Part shown: positions 16,530-25,778 of the stretch, piece by piece
Layout of the letters: every line of letters begins with the position of its first letter
How positions within the stretch are numbered: the stretch's first letter is position 1
Source of the DNA: Phycisphaerales bacterium UBA1845
GTDB lineage: Bacteria; Planctomycetota; Phycisphaerae; UBA1845
Direction of reading: 5' to 3'
Assembly (NCBI GenBank): GCA_002338715.1
Contig: DDIR01000123.1
Coordinates: 1 to 33,504 of the forward strand
DNA length: 33,504 nucleotides
The notes under the pieces: generated by a model
The model's database searches: none
What the model was told of the DNA's origin: nothing
The model's input: only the letters and a program-made list of their open reading frames with translations
Program-made: the position numbers and the translations under genes

Positions 16530-18912
16530 TGCCATTTCAACGTATATGCGTGAACACCGCGACGAAGCCTATTTGTTGTTGCGCAAGTTCACGTCGCAAG
16601 ATAAAAAGTTCGTCATGCGCTCGGAGCTTCGCGAATCGATGGAGTTGGTGTCCGCCGAGCGCGAAGACTCGTCGCTGTCGACATCGCCTTTGGGTGAATT
16701 GTTGAATGCGAGCGAAGAGGCCGCGATAGACGGACCATGGATTGCGATTTCTGTTCGTTGGCGCCCGGGCCAGTGGCAGTTTTATCGTTTCCACGCCGAA
16801 GCGGTTGACGTCGAAGAGATCGATGTATCCGAGTTTCTGGCGTTCAAGGAGCGGCTGGTCGACGGTCAAAGTGCACGCGATCAATGGCAGATGGAAGTGG
16901 ACCTGACGCCGTTCAACCGTGGGTTCCCGAAGCTGAAGGAACCGCGGTCGATTGGTCAGGGGATGAGTTTCCTGAACCGCCGTCTTTCGAGCGAACTCTT
17001 TCAGGAACTTGATCGTGGTGATCAGCGCCTGCTGCAATTCCTTCGCCTGCACCAGTACTCGGGTCGCCAGTTGATGCTGAGTCAGCGGATCCACGACGTA
17101 ACCGAATTGCGCCGCGCCCTTCGCCAAGCCGACGAATATCTGGAGAAATGTTCGCCCGACGCAACCTGGGACGATGTTTCGCTCGATCTTGAGGCCATGG
17201 GCTTTGAGATGGGTTGGGGCAAGACGGTCGAGCGCATGCGCGAAACGTTGCGGATGCTTTCCGACATTTTGGAAGCGCCCGATCCCGGCGTGCTGGAAAA
17301 CTTCCTCGCACGCATCCCGATGATTTTCAACATTGTGATCCTCTCGCCACACGGCTACTTCGGTCAGTCCCACGTGTTGGGACTTCCCGATACCGGTGGG
17401 CAGGTCGTCTACATTCTCGACCAGGCTCGTGCGCTCGAATGGGAAATGAAGAAGCGTCTGGACGAGCAGGGGATCACGCTCGAACCGCAAATCCTCGTCG
17501 TCACGCGATTGATTCAAAACGCGCATGGCACAACCTGCGACCAGCGGTCGGAAAAAATCATCGGTACGTCGAATGCACGAATCCTCCGCGTGCCATTTCG
17601 CGATGCGCATGGGGAGATTGTCCCCAACTGGATTTCGCGTTTTGAAATTTGGCCCTACCTGGAGCGGTTCGCAGAAGAGGCTGAAAAGGAAGTGATCGCC
17701 GAACTCGGCGGCAACCCGGGGCTGATCGTCGGCAATTACTCAGATGGCAATCTCGTGGCGACGTTGATGTCGCGTCGGTTGCACGTGACGCAGTGCAACA
17801 TCGCCCACGCGCTGGAGAAGACCAAGTACCTCTTGAGCGATCTCTATTGGAAAGACAACGACTCGCAATACCATTTCGCGTGTCAGTTCACGGCTGACCT
17901 GATCGCGATGAACAATGCCGACTTCATCATCACCAGTACGTATCAGGAAATCGCCGGTACGGAAGACAGTGTCGGGCAGTACGAAAGCTATTCGCATTTC
18001 ACGATGCCGGGTCTTTATCGCGTTGTGAACGGCATCAACGTCCACGATCCGAAATTCAACATCGTTTCACCGGGGGCTGATCCGGATATCTATTTCAGCC
18101 ACGCAGACAAGAAGCGCCGTTTGACCGCGCTCGAACCCGAACTGCGCGAAATGGTCTTCGGCGACGGTGGCGGTTCGCCTTATCGCGGCCATTTCAAAGA
18201 CGAATCAAAACCGATCGTCTTTACGATGGCGCGGCTCGATCGCATCAAAAACCTCAACGGTCTCGTCGATTGGTTTGGCCGATCCGAGCGCCTGCGCAAA
18301 CACGCCAACCTGTTCGTCGTCGGCGGGCATCTCGATCCGGCGCGGTCCAGCGATCACGAGGAACGTCAGCAGATTGAACGCATGCATCAGTTGTACGACG
18401 AGCACAATCTGGAAGGGCACTTCCGTTGGCTCGGGTTCCAGTCGGAACGCACGCTGGTGGGTGAGTTGTATCGATTCATCGCCGACCATCGCGGTGTGTT
18501 CGTTCAGCCGGCGCTGTTTGAGGCGTACGGATTGACGGTAGTCGAAGCGATGTCGTCTGGTTTGCCGACTTTTGCGACATGCTATGGCGGACCGTCGGAA
18601 ATCATCGAAGACGGTGTGTCGGGATTCCACATCGATCCCAACCACGGCGACCAAGCCGCAGAACTCATCGCAGAGTTCCTCGAAAAGTGTGCCGCAACGC
18701 CGAAGTGCTGGGATCAGACCTCGCAGAATGCCATCGCCCGCATCGAACGTGGGTACACGTGGCGGTTGTACGCCGAGAAGATGATGACGCTCGCACGGGT
18801 CTACGGTTTCTGGAAATACATGACCAGCATCGATCGCGAAGAGACCAGCCGCTACCTCGAACTGCTATACGGATTGCAGTACCGCTCGCTTGCGGACTTT
18901 AGAACGCCATAA
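16522..18912 (+). CDS. Sucrose synthase
   Basis: The 796-residue GT4 enzyme reversibly converts sucrose and a nucleoside diphosphate into NDP-glucose and fructose. The GT-B core shows [20 protein letters not shown] then [20 protein letters not shown]. Later comes [19 protein letters not shown] and the donor EX7E motif in [20 protein letters not shown]. Length equals the ~800 residues of the family, including the N-terminal regulatory region. At the plant 'QN' nucleotide-specificity motif, Gln640 is kept but the Asn is Val646 ([13 protein letters not shown]), so UDP preference cannot be assumed and ADP use is possible. The ATG at 16522 overlaps the end of the preceding gene; a frame-open ATG at 16405 would bury the start in that gene and is not needed. 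Making and splitting sucrose in one operon suggests a carbon-storage or compatible-solute cycle. Confidence 0.95.
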   Translation: MSDAISTYMREHRDEAYLLLRKFTSQDKKFVMRSELRESMELVSAEREDSSLSTSPLGELLNASEEAAIDGPWIAISVRWRPGQWQFYRFHAEAVDVEEIDVSEFLAFKERLVDGQSARDQWQMEVDLTPFNRGFPKLKEPRSIGQGMSFLNRRLSSELFQELDRGDQRLLQFLRLHQYSGRQLMLSQRIHDVTELRRALRQADEYLEKCSPDATWDDVSLDLEAMGFEMGWGKTVERMRETLRMLSDILEAPDPGVLENFLARIPMIFNIVILSPHGYFGQSHVLGLPDTGGQVVYILDQARALEWEMKKRLDEQGITLEPQILVVTRLIQNAHGTTCDQRSEKIIGTSNARILRVPFRDAHGEIVPNWISRFEIWPYLERFAEEAEKEVIAELGGNPGLIVGNYSDGNLVATLMSRRLHVTQCNIAHALEKTKYLLSDLYWKDNDSQYHFACQFTADLIAMNNADFIITSTYQEIAGTEDSVGQYESYSHFTMPGLYRVVNGINVHDPKFNIVSPGADPDIYFSHADKKRRLTALEPELREMVFGDGGGSPYRGHFKDESKPIVFTMARLDRIKNLNGLVDWFGRSERLRKHANLFVVGGHLDPARSSDHEERQQIERMHQLYDEHNLEGHFRWLGFQSERTLVGELYRFIADHRGVFVQPALFEAYGLTVVEAMSSGLPTFATCYGGPSEIIEDGVSGFHIDPNHGDQAAELIAEFLEKCAATPKCWDQTSQNAIARIERGYTWRLYAEKMMTLARVYGFWKYMTSIDREETSRYLELLYGLQYRSLADFRTP

Positions 18913-18926
18913 GTTCAACGCTGCCG

Positions 18927-19163
18927 CCGTCATGCCCGCGCGGGCGGGCATCCAGGAGGATGCATCATCAATCTCAGTGCATCCGAAGCCAGTACTGCGT
19001 TGGCGTAACGAACAAGATGCTACGTTTGGACAGAGATTGCCACCATTGCGGTCTAAAACCAAGCGTAGCTTTTTGCTTGTCCACTTTTCAGAGCAAGGGC
19101 GCGGATACTCGCCTGGATCGACTTTGGTTTTCCCCTGGATTCCCGCCTGCGCGGGAATGACGG
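18927..19163. repeat. Repeat-bounded non-coding element (inverted REP-like termini)
   Basis: Two ~31-base GC-rich sequences face each other. 18927-18957 starts CCGTCATGCCCGCGCGGGCG. 19133-19163, read on the minus strand, starts CCGTCATTCCCGCGCAGGCG. They match at about 26 of 31 positions, and each is itself palindromic. They bracket ~175 bases with no supported gene. Such pairs are typical of REPIN or MITE-like dispersed elements. They often produce spurious ORFs with MPARAGIQ or WIPACAGMT, both visible here. The rest of the 541-base gap (19164-19453) is AT-richer and probably carries the promoter for the lipoprotein pair. Confidence 0.7.
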
Positions 19164-19453
19164 TGTGCTGTCTCGCGGCTACGAGTGGATTTGGAATACT
19201 TTAGAGCTAAGCCCACCGACGTTCGTCCACATTCAACCAACCCCAACGACCAAGCTTCTCATCGGTGCTTTCGCACGCCCTTCTTGTCGTCCACCTATTC
19301 GCAACTAATTGACGATCCTGCAACGGTTTATGGCCGTTTCTCGGATTCTTCAGATTTTTTGGCGGTTTGTTGAAAGGTGCAATGATCGTTCGGGCCAATA
19401 CCATCTGAGGCATTGGCGAAACCTCGGGTCGGTCAGGCAATCGGAGAATCTGC

Positions 19454-20983
19454 ATGCGTCGCGTTTTCATATTTGCGTTGTTGATTTCATTTTCGGTTTT
19501 TGCGGTTGGTTGCCAGACGCCGGCTGACCAACCCGGTGACCAGAATCAGGATGCGGCTGATGATGGCGGGACATCCAACGATGGTATGGATGACTTGAAT
19601 ACCAATGGTGCGGACAGCAGCGACGATAACGATGATCAAGATGATGGCGATGATCAAGGTGCGACAGACATAGACTCTGCAGACGATGTCGACGGCGATG
19701 GCGTGATCAATGCCGCGGACAACTGTCCAAACACGAGCAATCCGAATCAGGAGGATGGCGACTCCGACGATATCGGCGACGCCTGCGATAACTGCCCAGC
19801 CGTCGCCAACGCAACGCAGTCGGATTCGGACGACGACATGGTTGGAGATGCGTGCGATTCGTGCCCAGATTTGGCGAATGATTCGGGCGTTGATTCTGAT
19901 GGCGATGGTGTGGGTGACGACTGCGACAACTGTCCGAGTGATTCGAACGTGGGCCAAGACGACAGTGACGGCGATGCGATGGGTGACGTGTGCGACAATT
20001 GCGTCGACGACGACAATCCGGGGCAAAGTGACACCGATGGTGACGGTGTTGGCGATGCATGCGACAACTGCCCCAATAGCGCCAACGAGAATCAAGCCGA
20101 CTCGGATGATGATGGTATTGGGGACACGTGCGATCAGGAGATCGTCTTTACGTCTACGCGCGACGGCAACCGCGAAATCTACATCATGAATGTTGACGGC
20201 AGCGATCAGACGCGACTCACCACGCATCCGGAGCGCGACCATCAACCATCGATCAATCCGCAGGGAACCCGCATCGCATTTTGTTCAGCCCGCGATGGAT
20301 TTGACAACATCTATGTGATGAACGTTGACGGGACAGCTCCGCAGAATTTGACGAACAACCAGTATGCCAACAACAATCCGGCTTGGAGTCCGGACGGGCG
20401 GAAGATCATTTTCAGTTCCAGCCGCAGCGGTATTCAGCGTATTTATGTGATGAACTCGGACGGGACGCAGGAGAAGGCTTTGACGTCTTCAAATGATTTT
20501 TCCTCGGTTGCAACACCGGTCTATCATCCCGACGGTTCAAGAATTGCATTCTCCGGTTACGGCACGGGTACGAGCCGCTGGGATGTCTGGGAGATGGATG
20601 CCGATGGTTCAAACCTCGTGAATGTGTCCAGCGGTTCATCGTCGGACGATACACCTGCATACGACTACAACAACGATGCAATCGCATTTATTTCGTATCG
20701 CACCGGTGAAACGCAGGTTTTTCGCATGGATGGCGATGGCGGAAATCAGGTCGATTTAACCAATGACGTGACGTTTGAAGTGTATTATCCTTCGTATCAT
20801 CCGCTCGATAGCCGTATCGTGTTTTCCGGCTATGAGCAATCAGCCAATGCGTCACAGATTTACCTGATGAATGCGGATGGAAGTGATGTGATCGCACTGA
20901 CTTCGGCGGGGAACAATGAAGATCCGTCGTTTTCACCGAAGTACAAAAACCTGATTGTCATTGGGCCGGCAATCACTCCGTAG
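19454..20983 (+). CDS. Lipoprotein with TSP3 repeats and TolB-like beta-propeller, paralogue 1
   Basis: The 509-residue envelope lipoprotein has a signal peptide with lipobox AVGC (Cys20). Residues ~30-75 are a low-complexity, Asp/Asn-rich linker. Residues ~75-225 hold about six thrombospondin type-3 repeats of the D-x-D-x-DG...DNCP kind (e.g. DSDGDGVGDDCDNCPSD), expected to bind calcium. Residues ~225-505 form a PD40/WD40-like beta-propeller. Its repeats read like TSTRDGNREIYIMNVDGSDQ and WSPDGRKIIFSSSRSG, as in TolB. GGAG lies 8 bases before the ATG. The next gene is a paralogue with the same layout 74 bases on. It has no catalytic motif; binding of a surface ligand or a cell-wall role is a guess. 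Confidence 0.85.
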   Translation: MRRVFIFALLISFSVFAVGCQTPADQPGDQNQDAADDGGTSNDGMDDLNTNGADSSDDNDDQDDGDDQGATDIDSADDVDGDGVINAADNCPNTSNPNQEDGDSDDIGDACDNCPAVANATQSDSDDDMVGDACDSCPDLANDSGVDSDGDGVGDDCDNCPSDSNVGQDDSDGDAMGDVCDNCVDDDNPGQSDTDGDGVGDACDNCPNSANENQADSDDDGIGDTCDQEIVFTSTRDGNREIYIMNVDGSDQTRLTTHPERDHQPSINPQGTRIAFCSARDGFDNIYVMNVDGTAPQNLTNNQYANNNPAWSPDGRKIIFSSSRSGIQRIYVMNSDGTQEKALTSSNDFSSVATPVYHPDGSRIAFSGYGTGTSRWDVWEMDADGSNLVNVSSGSSSDDTPAYDYNNDAIAFISYRTGETQVFRMDGDGGNQVDLTNDVTFEVYYPSYHPLDSRIVFSGYEQSANASQIYLMNADGSDVIALTSAGNNEDPSFSPKYKNLIVIGPAITP

Positions 20984-21057
20984 CGCATCGGTAGCATTCA
21001 CGCGCTGACGGATTCGAGGTTCCAAAAACCAGATAGTTCCACTTTGGAGGTCTGACC

Positions 21058-22629
21058 ATGAAGAGAGCGTTTACCTTGACGGTGTTGTTCGTGGGGGTCT
21101 TTCTGACCTTTGGATGTCAGACGCCCGGGGACCAATCCGGTGGGCAGGACAACAACAATGGTGATTCGGGAGACGCGACCAGCAACGGTGTTTCAGACGA
21201 CTCCAACACCGATGACGGCAACAACAACGGAATGCAAACTGCCGATGACGATAGCGCTGACGATAACAGCAACAATAATTCATCGGACCCGGACGTTCCC
21301 GGAGACGATGACCTGGACGGTGTTCGCGACGATCAGGACAATTGTCCGAACGCGACCAACCCAAATCAGGACGACACCGATTCGGATACCGTCGGCGATA
21401 TTTGCGACAACTGCCCCACGGAATTCAACCCGGATCAAACCGATACCGACGGCGATTTCGTCGGTGACGCGTGCGATCCGTGCCCGGCTATTGCGAATGA
21501 GTCTGACGAAGACGCCGACAACGACGGAATCAGCGACGAGTGCGACAACTGCCTGAACGTCGCCAACCCGGATCAGGAGAACAACGACGGTGATGCCTTG
21601 GGCGATGCGTGCGACATTTGTCCAGAGGCGACCGACCCCGATCAGATTGACACCGACAGCGATGGCGTGGGCGACGAATGCGACAACTGTCCTGACACGT
21701 CGAACGCGAACCAAGCCGACAACGATGGCGACGGTTTGGGCGACGCCTGCGACTACGAATTGGTCTTCACATCCGAGCGCGATGGCAATGAAGAAATCTA
21801 CATCATGAATGCCGACGGCAGCGCCCAGACGCGGTTGACGAACCATCCGGATGATGATCGCGAACCTGCAATCAATCCCCAAGGCACACGTGTTGTGTTC
21901 ACTTCATACCGACAGGGGGACAATGCCGAAATTTTCGTGATGAACGCGGACGGTTCTGCCCCTCAAAACTTGACCAATCATCCAGACCGTGACGATCAAC
22001 CAACCTGGAGTCCGGATGGACAGAAGATTGCTTTCATGTCGACGCGAGCGGGTAGCCAAGACATATACATCATGGATGCAGATGGGACAGACGTTGAGCA
22101 ACTGACAAACAGCTCTGACTTAGAACGATTTGCGGCATTTAGCGCTGACGGAAAGAAAATCATCTATGGCAGACTCGTTGGAGGGAGCGCTTGGAGCATC
22201 TGGTCGATGGATACTGATGGGGCCAATCAAACCATGCTGGCGAGTTCTGCCTCTGGCGTAAACATCAACCCGGTCTTTGATCCGGAGGGCGATCGGATTG
22301 CATTTGAGACCAGCCGCGATGGTTCGTCTCAAGTGTACTTGATGAACCCCGATGGCAGCAATCAAATCAATCTCACAAACGATGCGTCATTCCAAACGGC
22401 CCATCCCACTTATCACCCAAGGAACGGTCGAATCTATTTTTATTCAATCGTAGATTCAGTGACGCAGATATTCTCGATGGATGAAACCGGCGGAGACATC
22501 ACGCAACTCACCTTTGAGGGCCAGAATTATAATCCGTCGTTTGCTCCTCGATTCAAGAGTTCGATTACGATTGGACCGGCAGTCCAAGTTGGCGGCGGTA
22601 TTGGGGGAATTCAGCCGATCGATCCGTAA
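21058..22629 (+). CDS. Lipoprotein with TSP3 repeats and TolB-like beta-propeller, paralogue 2
   Basis: The 523-residue lipoprotein parallels the preceding gene domain for domain. It has a lipobox TFGC (Cys20), an Asn/Asp/Ser-rich linker, about six TSP3 repeats (residues ~80-235), and a PD40 propeller (~235-505; TSERDGNEEIYIMNADGSAQ, WSPDGQKIAFMSTRAG). It ends with a Gly/Ile-rich tail (VGGGIGGIQPIDP) absent from paralogue 1. Paralogue 1's SITIGPA-like end is retained (ITIGPAVQ versus IVIGPAIT). GGAGG sits 8 bases before the ATG. A strong terminator follows at 22675. Tandem duplication with divergence is the simplest origin. Confidence 0.86.
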   Translation: MKRAFTLTVLFVGVFLTFGCQTPGDQSGGQDNNNGDSGDATSNGVSDDSNTDDGNNNGMQTADDDSADDNSNNNSSDPDVPGDDDLDGVRDDQDNCPNATNPNQDDTDSDTVGDICDNCPTEFNPDQTDTDGDFVGDACDPCPAIANESDEDADNDGISDECDNCLNVANPDQENNDGDALGDACDICPEATDPDQIDTDSDGVGDECDNCPDTSNANQADNDGDGLGDACDYELVFTSERDGNEEIYIMNADGSAQTRLTNHPDDDREPAINPQGTRVVFTSYRQGDNAEIFVMNADGSAPQNLTNHPDRDDQPTWSPDGQKIAFMSTRAGSQDIYIMDADGTDVEQLTNSSDLERFAAFSADGKKIIYGRLVGGSAWSIWSMDTDGANQTMLASSASGVNINPVFDPEGDRIAFETSRDGSSQVYLMNPDGSNQINLTNDASFQTAHPTYHPRNGRIYFYSIVDSVTQIFSMDETGGDITQLTFEGQNYNPSFAPRFKSSITIGPAVQVGGGIGGIQPIDP

Positions 22630-22674
22630 CGCCAAGACACACGTTGCGTTTACGCGCAGGATTGATGATAACAT

Positions 22675-22710
22675 GCGGGCTGGCGAATGGTTTCGTCAGC
22701 CCGCTTTTTT
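22675..22710 (+). terminator. Rho-independent terminator after the lipoprotein pair
   Basis: GCGGGCTG (22675-22682) pairs perfectly with CAGCCCGC (22697-22704) around a 14-base loop and is followed by TTTTTT. It lies 45 bases after the paralogue 2 stop and just before the dehydrogenase gene, so that gene needs its own promoter. Confidence 0.92.
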
Positions 22711-22742
22711 GTGTCACGACATTTGAGCATGCAACAAAATCG

Positions 22743-23996
22743 ATGAAGGCACTTGTTTACAACATCAGCCCCGCACGTTGGATCGCCTGCAAAGCGATCG
22801 GGCGGGTTTGGCCGAGCGTGTTCTGGTCGCCACTGAGCAGCCTCAAATACACCGATATTCCCAAGCCAGAGCTTCCATCCGACGATTGGGTCTTGCTTCG
22901 GACGAAACTTGGAGGGATCTGCGGCACCGACATGGCCATGCTGACTCAGCGAACGCATCCAGCCAACATCGTGCGGACCCTGACGAGTTTTCCGATCGCT
23001 TTGGGGCATGAGAACGTCGCAATGGTTGAAGCGGTCGGGGGGGATGTTTCCGAATGGAAGCAGGGTGATCGCGTGGTGTGCGAGCCGTCGCTTTCGTGCG
23101 TGCCTCGTGGAATCAAGCCGCCGTGCGCGCAGTGTGCCGCGGGTCATTTTTCACTGTGCGAGTCGTTTGTCGGCCGGGGGCATTTGGACAAGGGGACGAT
23201 GATCGGATTGAACGCGTTCACATCCGGGAGTTGGTCGCCATACTTCATTGCCCACAAGTCGCAGTTGTATCGCGTACCCGAGGAATTGAGCGACGAGCAA
23301 GCCGTGTTGGTTGATCCCTTGGCTTGCAGTTTGCATGCGGTATTGCGACGCGTGCCGACTAACGGGGAGGGTGTGCTGGTGGTGGGGGCGGGCATCATCG
23401 GACAAGGCGTGTTGATGGGCATTCGCGCACTGGGATCGCGAGCGAATGTGTCGATTATTGCTCGAAGCGACAATCAGGTGGATGCGCTCGTGGCGTCTGG
23501 GGCGGATGATGTCATCGTCGCGCCGCGGGACTTGTCGCGGGGCGGGCTATTTGAACGCGTCGCAGGTCAGCTTCGAACACAACGCGTGAAAGGGCAATTC
23601 GGAAATCAATGGATGATCGGCGGGGCGGATGTTGTGTTCGACTGCGTGGGCACGGGCGAGAGTCTCGCCAATGCAATGAAGTTCTGCAGGGGGCGCGGAA
23701 CGGTTGTCGCGGCAGGCACATCGCATATCGCCCTGGTGGATACAACGGCGCTTTGGTTCAGTGAGTTGAGCGTCCTCGGCGCGTATGGCCGCCAGTTTGA
23801 AGACTTCGATGGCAAGCGACGTCATACCTATGAGATCGTGTTTGACATGATCAAGAAGGGGCAACTGGATATCAGCGGGCTACGGGTTGAAACATTTTCG
23901 CCTTCGCAGTATCGCAAGGCGTTTTCGGCTGTGGGAAGGCGAAGTGCAAACGGGGTATGCAAAATCGCGTTTCGTCACGACACAAGTGGCACGTGA
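22743..23996 (+). CDS. Zinc-dependent medium-chain alcohol dehydrogenase (threonine dehydrogenase-like)
   Basis: The 417-residue cytoplasmic oxidoreductase belongs to the MDR superfamily. The catalytic zinc region is GGICGTDMAM and ALGHENVAMVEAVGGDVSEW. A structural zinc Cys cluster is CVPRGIKPPCAQCAAGHFSL plus the following Cys, spaced differently from the usual compact C-x2-C-x2-C-x7-C. The nucleotide fold is VLVVGAGIIGQGVLMGIRAL. Length exceeds the family's usual ~350, mostly through an N-terminal region (WIACKAIGRVWPSVFWSPLS) and an insert around residues 260-300. The ATG at 22743 starts the family-like MKALVYN and is preferred over upstream in-frame starts inside the terminator. The ribosome site is weak. 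Its substrate is not inferable. The methyltransferase lipoprotein follows 37 bases on. Confidence 0.85.
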   Translation: MKALVYNISPARWIACKAIGRVWPSVFWSPLSSLKYTDIPKPELPSDDWVLLRTKLGGICGTDMAMLTQRTHPANIVRTLTSFPIALGHENVAMVEAVGGDVSEWKQGDRVVCEPSLSCVPRGIKPPCAQCAAGHFSLCESFVGRGHLDKGTMIGLNAFTSGSWSPYFIAHKSQLYRVPEELSDEQAVLVDPLACSLHAVLRRVPTNGEGVLVVGAGIIGQGVLMGIRALGSRANVSIIARSDNQVDALVASGADDVIVAPRDLSRGGLFERVAGQLRTQRVKGQFGNQWMIGGADVVFDCVGTGESLANAMKFCRGRGTVVAAGTSHIALVDTTALWFSELSVLGAYGRQFEDFDGKRRHTYEIVFDMIKKGQLDISGLRVETFSPSQYRKAFSAVGRRSANGVCKIAFRHDTSGT

Positions 23997-24033
23997 TTCA
24001 ACAACCGGTGAACACAAAATGGAGAATCATCCC

Positions 24034-24825
24034 ATGCAAAAGTCGATCTGGGCAGTCAGCGTCCTAATGATCGCAAGCCAACTGGGCGGTTGTGCGGAGA
24101 ACGCAGGATCGCATGAGCAACATTCAAAACAAATGGATAGAACTGTGGATGCGGACACTTCAGGACACCATCACCACCATTCAGACGATCAGACACCAAT
24201 CGATTGTCCAATGCACAACCAATCCCAACATCACCAGCACGGCCACAACCATAAGCCTTTCGCGAGCACCGATGAATACATCGCACATCTGGACCGCAGC
24301 GACCGAGACCAATGGCAAAAGCCGGATGAAGTCGTATCGGCGCTGGGTTTGAAGGGAACCGAAACGCTGGCGGACATTGGCGCGGGGTCGGGGTACTTCT
24401 CGTTTCGATTCGCGAAAGTTCTGACGGACGGTGACGTGATCGCGCTGGATATTGAACCCGAGATGATCACGCATATTCAGAAGCGTGCCATCGACGAGGG
24501 AGTCCAGAACGTCACAGCCAGATTGGCAAAGGCTGACGACCCGTCGGTTCCGAACTCGGCTGACTGGGTTTTTATCTGCAACGTGCTGCATCACATTGAG
24601 AATACAGAGGCATGGCTAACCCGCCTCCACAATCAGTTGAGCCCGGGCGCCAAGGTTGCGATCATCGAATTCAAGCCAGGCGAGCTACCTGTCGGACCGC
24701 CGGAGTGGATGAAGATCGCGCCGGAGAAAGTAATCGAGATTTTGGGGGCAGCAGGGTTCTCGCTCAGCCGTCAGGAGAGTGACTTGCTCCCTTATCAAGA
24801 CCTATTTGTGTTCATACGGAAATAA
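24034..24825 (+). CDS. His-rich lipoprotein with a class I SAM-methyltransferase domain
   Basis: The 263-residue protein has a lipoprotein signal (MQKSIWAVSVLMIASQLGGC, Cys20). A His-rich segment (residues ~50-72: GHHHHH, HNQSQHHQHGHNHK) could bind metal. The C-terminal ~170 residues are a class I methyltransferase fold: motif I is LADIGAGSGYFSFRFAKVL, the acidic loop is VIALDIEPEM, and DWVFICNVLHHIENTEAWL is motif IV. GGAG is 9 bases before the ATG at 24034; an ATG at 24019 would add five residues before the signal. A SAM-dependent fold behind a lipobox is unexpected, since SAM is cytoplasmic. The domain may be non-enzymatic, or the protein may have a different location. A terminator follows. 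Confidence 0.82.
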   Translation: MQKSIWAVSVLMIASQLGGCAENAGSHEQHSKQMDRTVDADTSGHHHHHSDDQTPIDCPMHNQSQHHQHGHNHKPFASTDEYIAHLDRSDRDQWQKPDEVVSALGLKGTETLADIGAGSGYFSFRFAKVLTDGDVIALDIEPEMITHIQKRAIDEGVQNVTARLAKADDPSVPNSADWVFICNVLHHIENTEAWLTRLHNQLSPGAKVAIIEFKPGELPVGPPEWMKIAPEKVIEILGAAGFSLSRQESDLLPYQDLFVFIRK

Positions 24826-24852
24826 CGCGAATGGTCAAACAGTCGGCGCGCA

Positions 24853-24896
24853 GAAAGAAGGCGACCCACATCCCGTGGATCGCCTTCTTTCGTTTT
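24853..24896 (+). terminator. Rho-independent terminator after the methyltransferase lipoprotein
   Basis: GAAAGAAGGCGA (24853-24864) pairs with TCGCCTTCTTTC (24880-24891) without mismatch, giving a 12-bp stem and a 15-base loop, followed by GTTTTT. It is 28 bases after the stop codon. Confidence 0.93.
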
Positions 24897-24915
24897 TGCT
24901 GTGTCACACAATACC

Positions 24916-24940
24916 GAAAAGGTTCGCCGTTTGCGAACCT
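24916..24940 (-). terminator. Rho-independent terminator of the small basic protein gene
   Basis: On the minus strand AGGTTCGC pairs with GCGAACCT (24920-24940) around a 5-base loop and is followed by a short T-run (TTTTCGG). It lies 20 bases after the stop of the minus-strand gene. Two back-to-back terminators thus separate the convergent genes. Confidence 0.72.
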
Positions 24941-24960
24941 ATGCAGTCATGCGATTGAAA

Positions 24961-25350
24961 CTAGCGGGTTGGGAAACGGAAGTTCTTTCCGTTGCGGGTC
25001 GGGCTGGTGGCGACAATGAAACCACCCGACTTGTTGTAAGCGACGGCCTTGATGCTGCTCTTGCCGAACTGCTTGGCCAGGGTCGTCTTGGCTGAAGCGA
25101 CACTCCAGTTCTTCTTCTGGGTATTGCTCTTCGATGCCGAGCCGGCCCAACGATTGAGCTGGTTCTGCGAAACGTTCTGAATGACGGCGCCCTTTTCGAC
25201 CCACTTTGAGAACGAGTTGAGCTGTGAAGGCGAAGGACGGTGGCTTGAAGCCGGACCGGTCGTCTGATTGGCCAAGGTCTTGAAGAAATTGGCTTTTTTC
25301 TGGAGGTTTGCACGGACACTTGCGTAAGTGGTTTTCTTTGAAGCTGCCAT
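24961..25350 (-). CDS. Small basic protein of unknown function
   Basis: The 129-residue protein is rich in Lys, Ser, Asn, Gln and Ala (MAASKKTTYASVRANLQKKA; WAGSASKSNTQKKNWSVAS). It has no signal peptide, membrane segment or Cys. The N-terminal ~80 residues look helical. The C-terminal part (KAVAYNKSGGFIVATSPTRN) has an alternating hydrophobic pattern typical of beta strands. I do not recognise the family; a nucleic-acid or structural scaffold role would fit the charge but is speculation. The ATG at 25350 has GGAG 8 bases upstream and is better than in-frame upstream starts up to 25602, whose added sequence is low-quality. It is monocistronic, with its own terminator. Confidence 0.72.
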   Translation of the reverse strand: MAASKKTTYASVRANLQKKANFFKTLANQTTGPASSHRPSPSQLNSFSKWVEKGAVIQNVSQNQLNRWAGSASKSNTQKKNWSVASAKTTLAKQFGKSSIKAVAYNKSGGFIVATSPTRNGKNFRFPTR

Positions 25351-25778
25351 ATTGGATTCTCCGTTTTTCTCTTTAAATACAGATCTAAGTGACACAACAG
25401 GCCATTCAAAGTCTGAATGAACCATTTTGTTCAGGTGCCGATTTATCGGTGGCTCAGCTGAACGTCTTGAATTATTCATGCTGAAAACGGAGGCGCATGC
25501 TTTGAACGCCCGATAACACAACCAATAACGCGGATTTGAGCCAGCGAGGGCTTGGGATTTTTTGTTGGCTGCGGTTTGGCGATAGCAGAACAAGCGAGGC
25601 AAGCCGCCATAAGAATTGGTCGTTGCACAGTAAATAGTTCGTCAAAGACAACGGGCCGAAGAGTCGATTTTATTATTGACGGACGCCAATCGAATGAGGC
25701 GGCGTTTCGGAACCGGTATCGCTGCACTTCGATCTGTTACTGCTTTGGGCTCCAAGAACGTTAGAGAGATTATATCCG
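25351..25778. other. Divergent intergenic region before the HDOD-GGDEF gene
   Basis: These 428 bases hold no supported gene. The strands diverge here, so promoters for the small basic protein and the HDOD-GGDEF gene should both lie within. The stretch is AT-richer than neighbours (e.g. GGGATTTTTTGTTGGC near 25560). I looked for a c-di-GMP riboswitch upstream of the diguanylate cyclase and did not recognise one. Confidence 0.45.

Noticed and set aside
18890..19204. 104-residue plus-strand frame containing MPARAGIQ and WIPACAGMT
   Set aside because: These peptides are the translated REP-like palindromes at 18927-18957 and 19133-19163, not a gene.
25488..25778. Possible c-di-GMP riboswitch before the diguanylate cyclase gene
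   Set aside because: The conserved core bases of known c-di-GMP aptamers are not recognisable.
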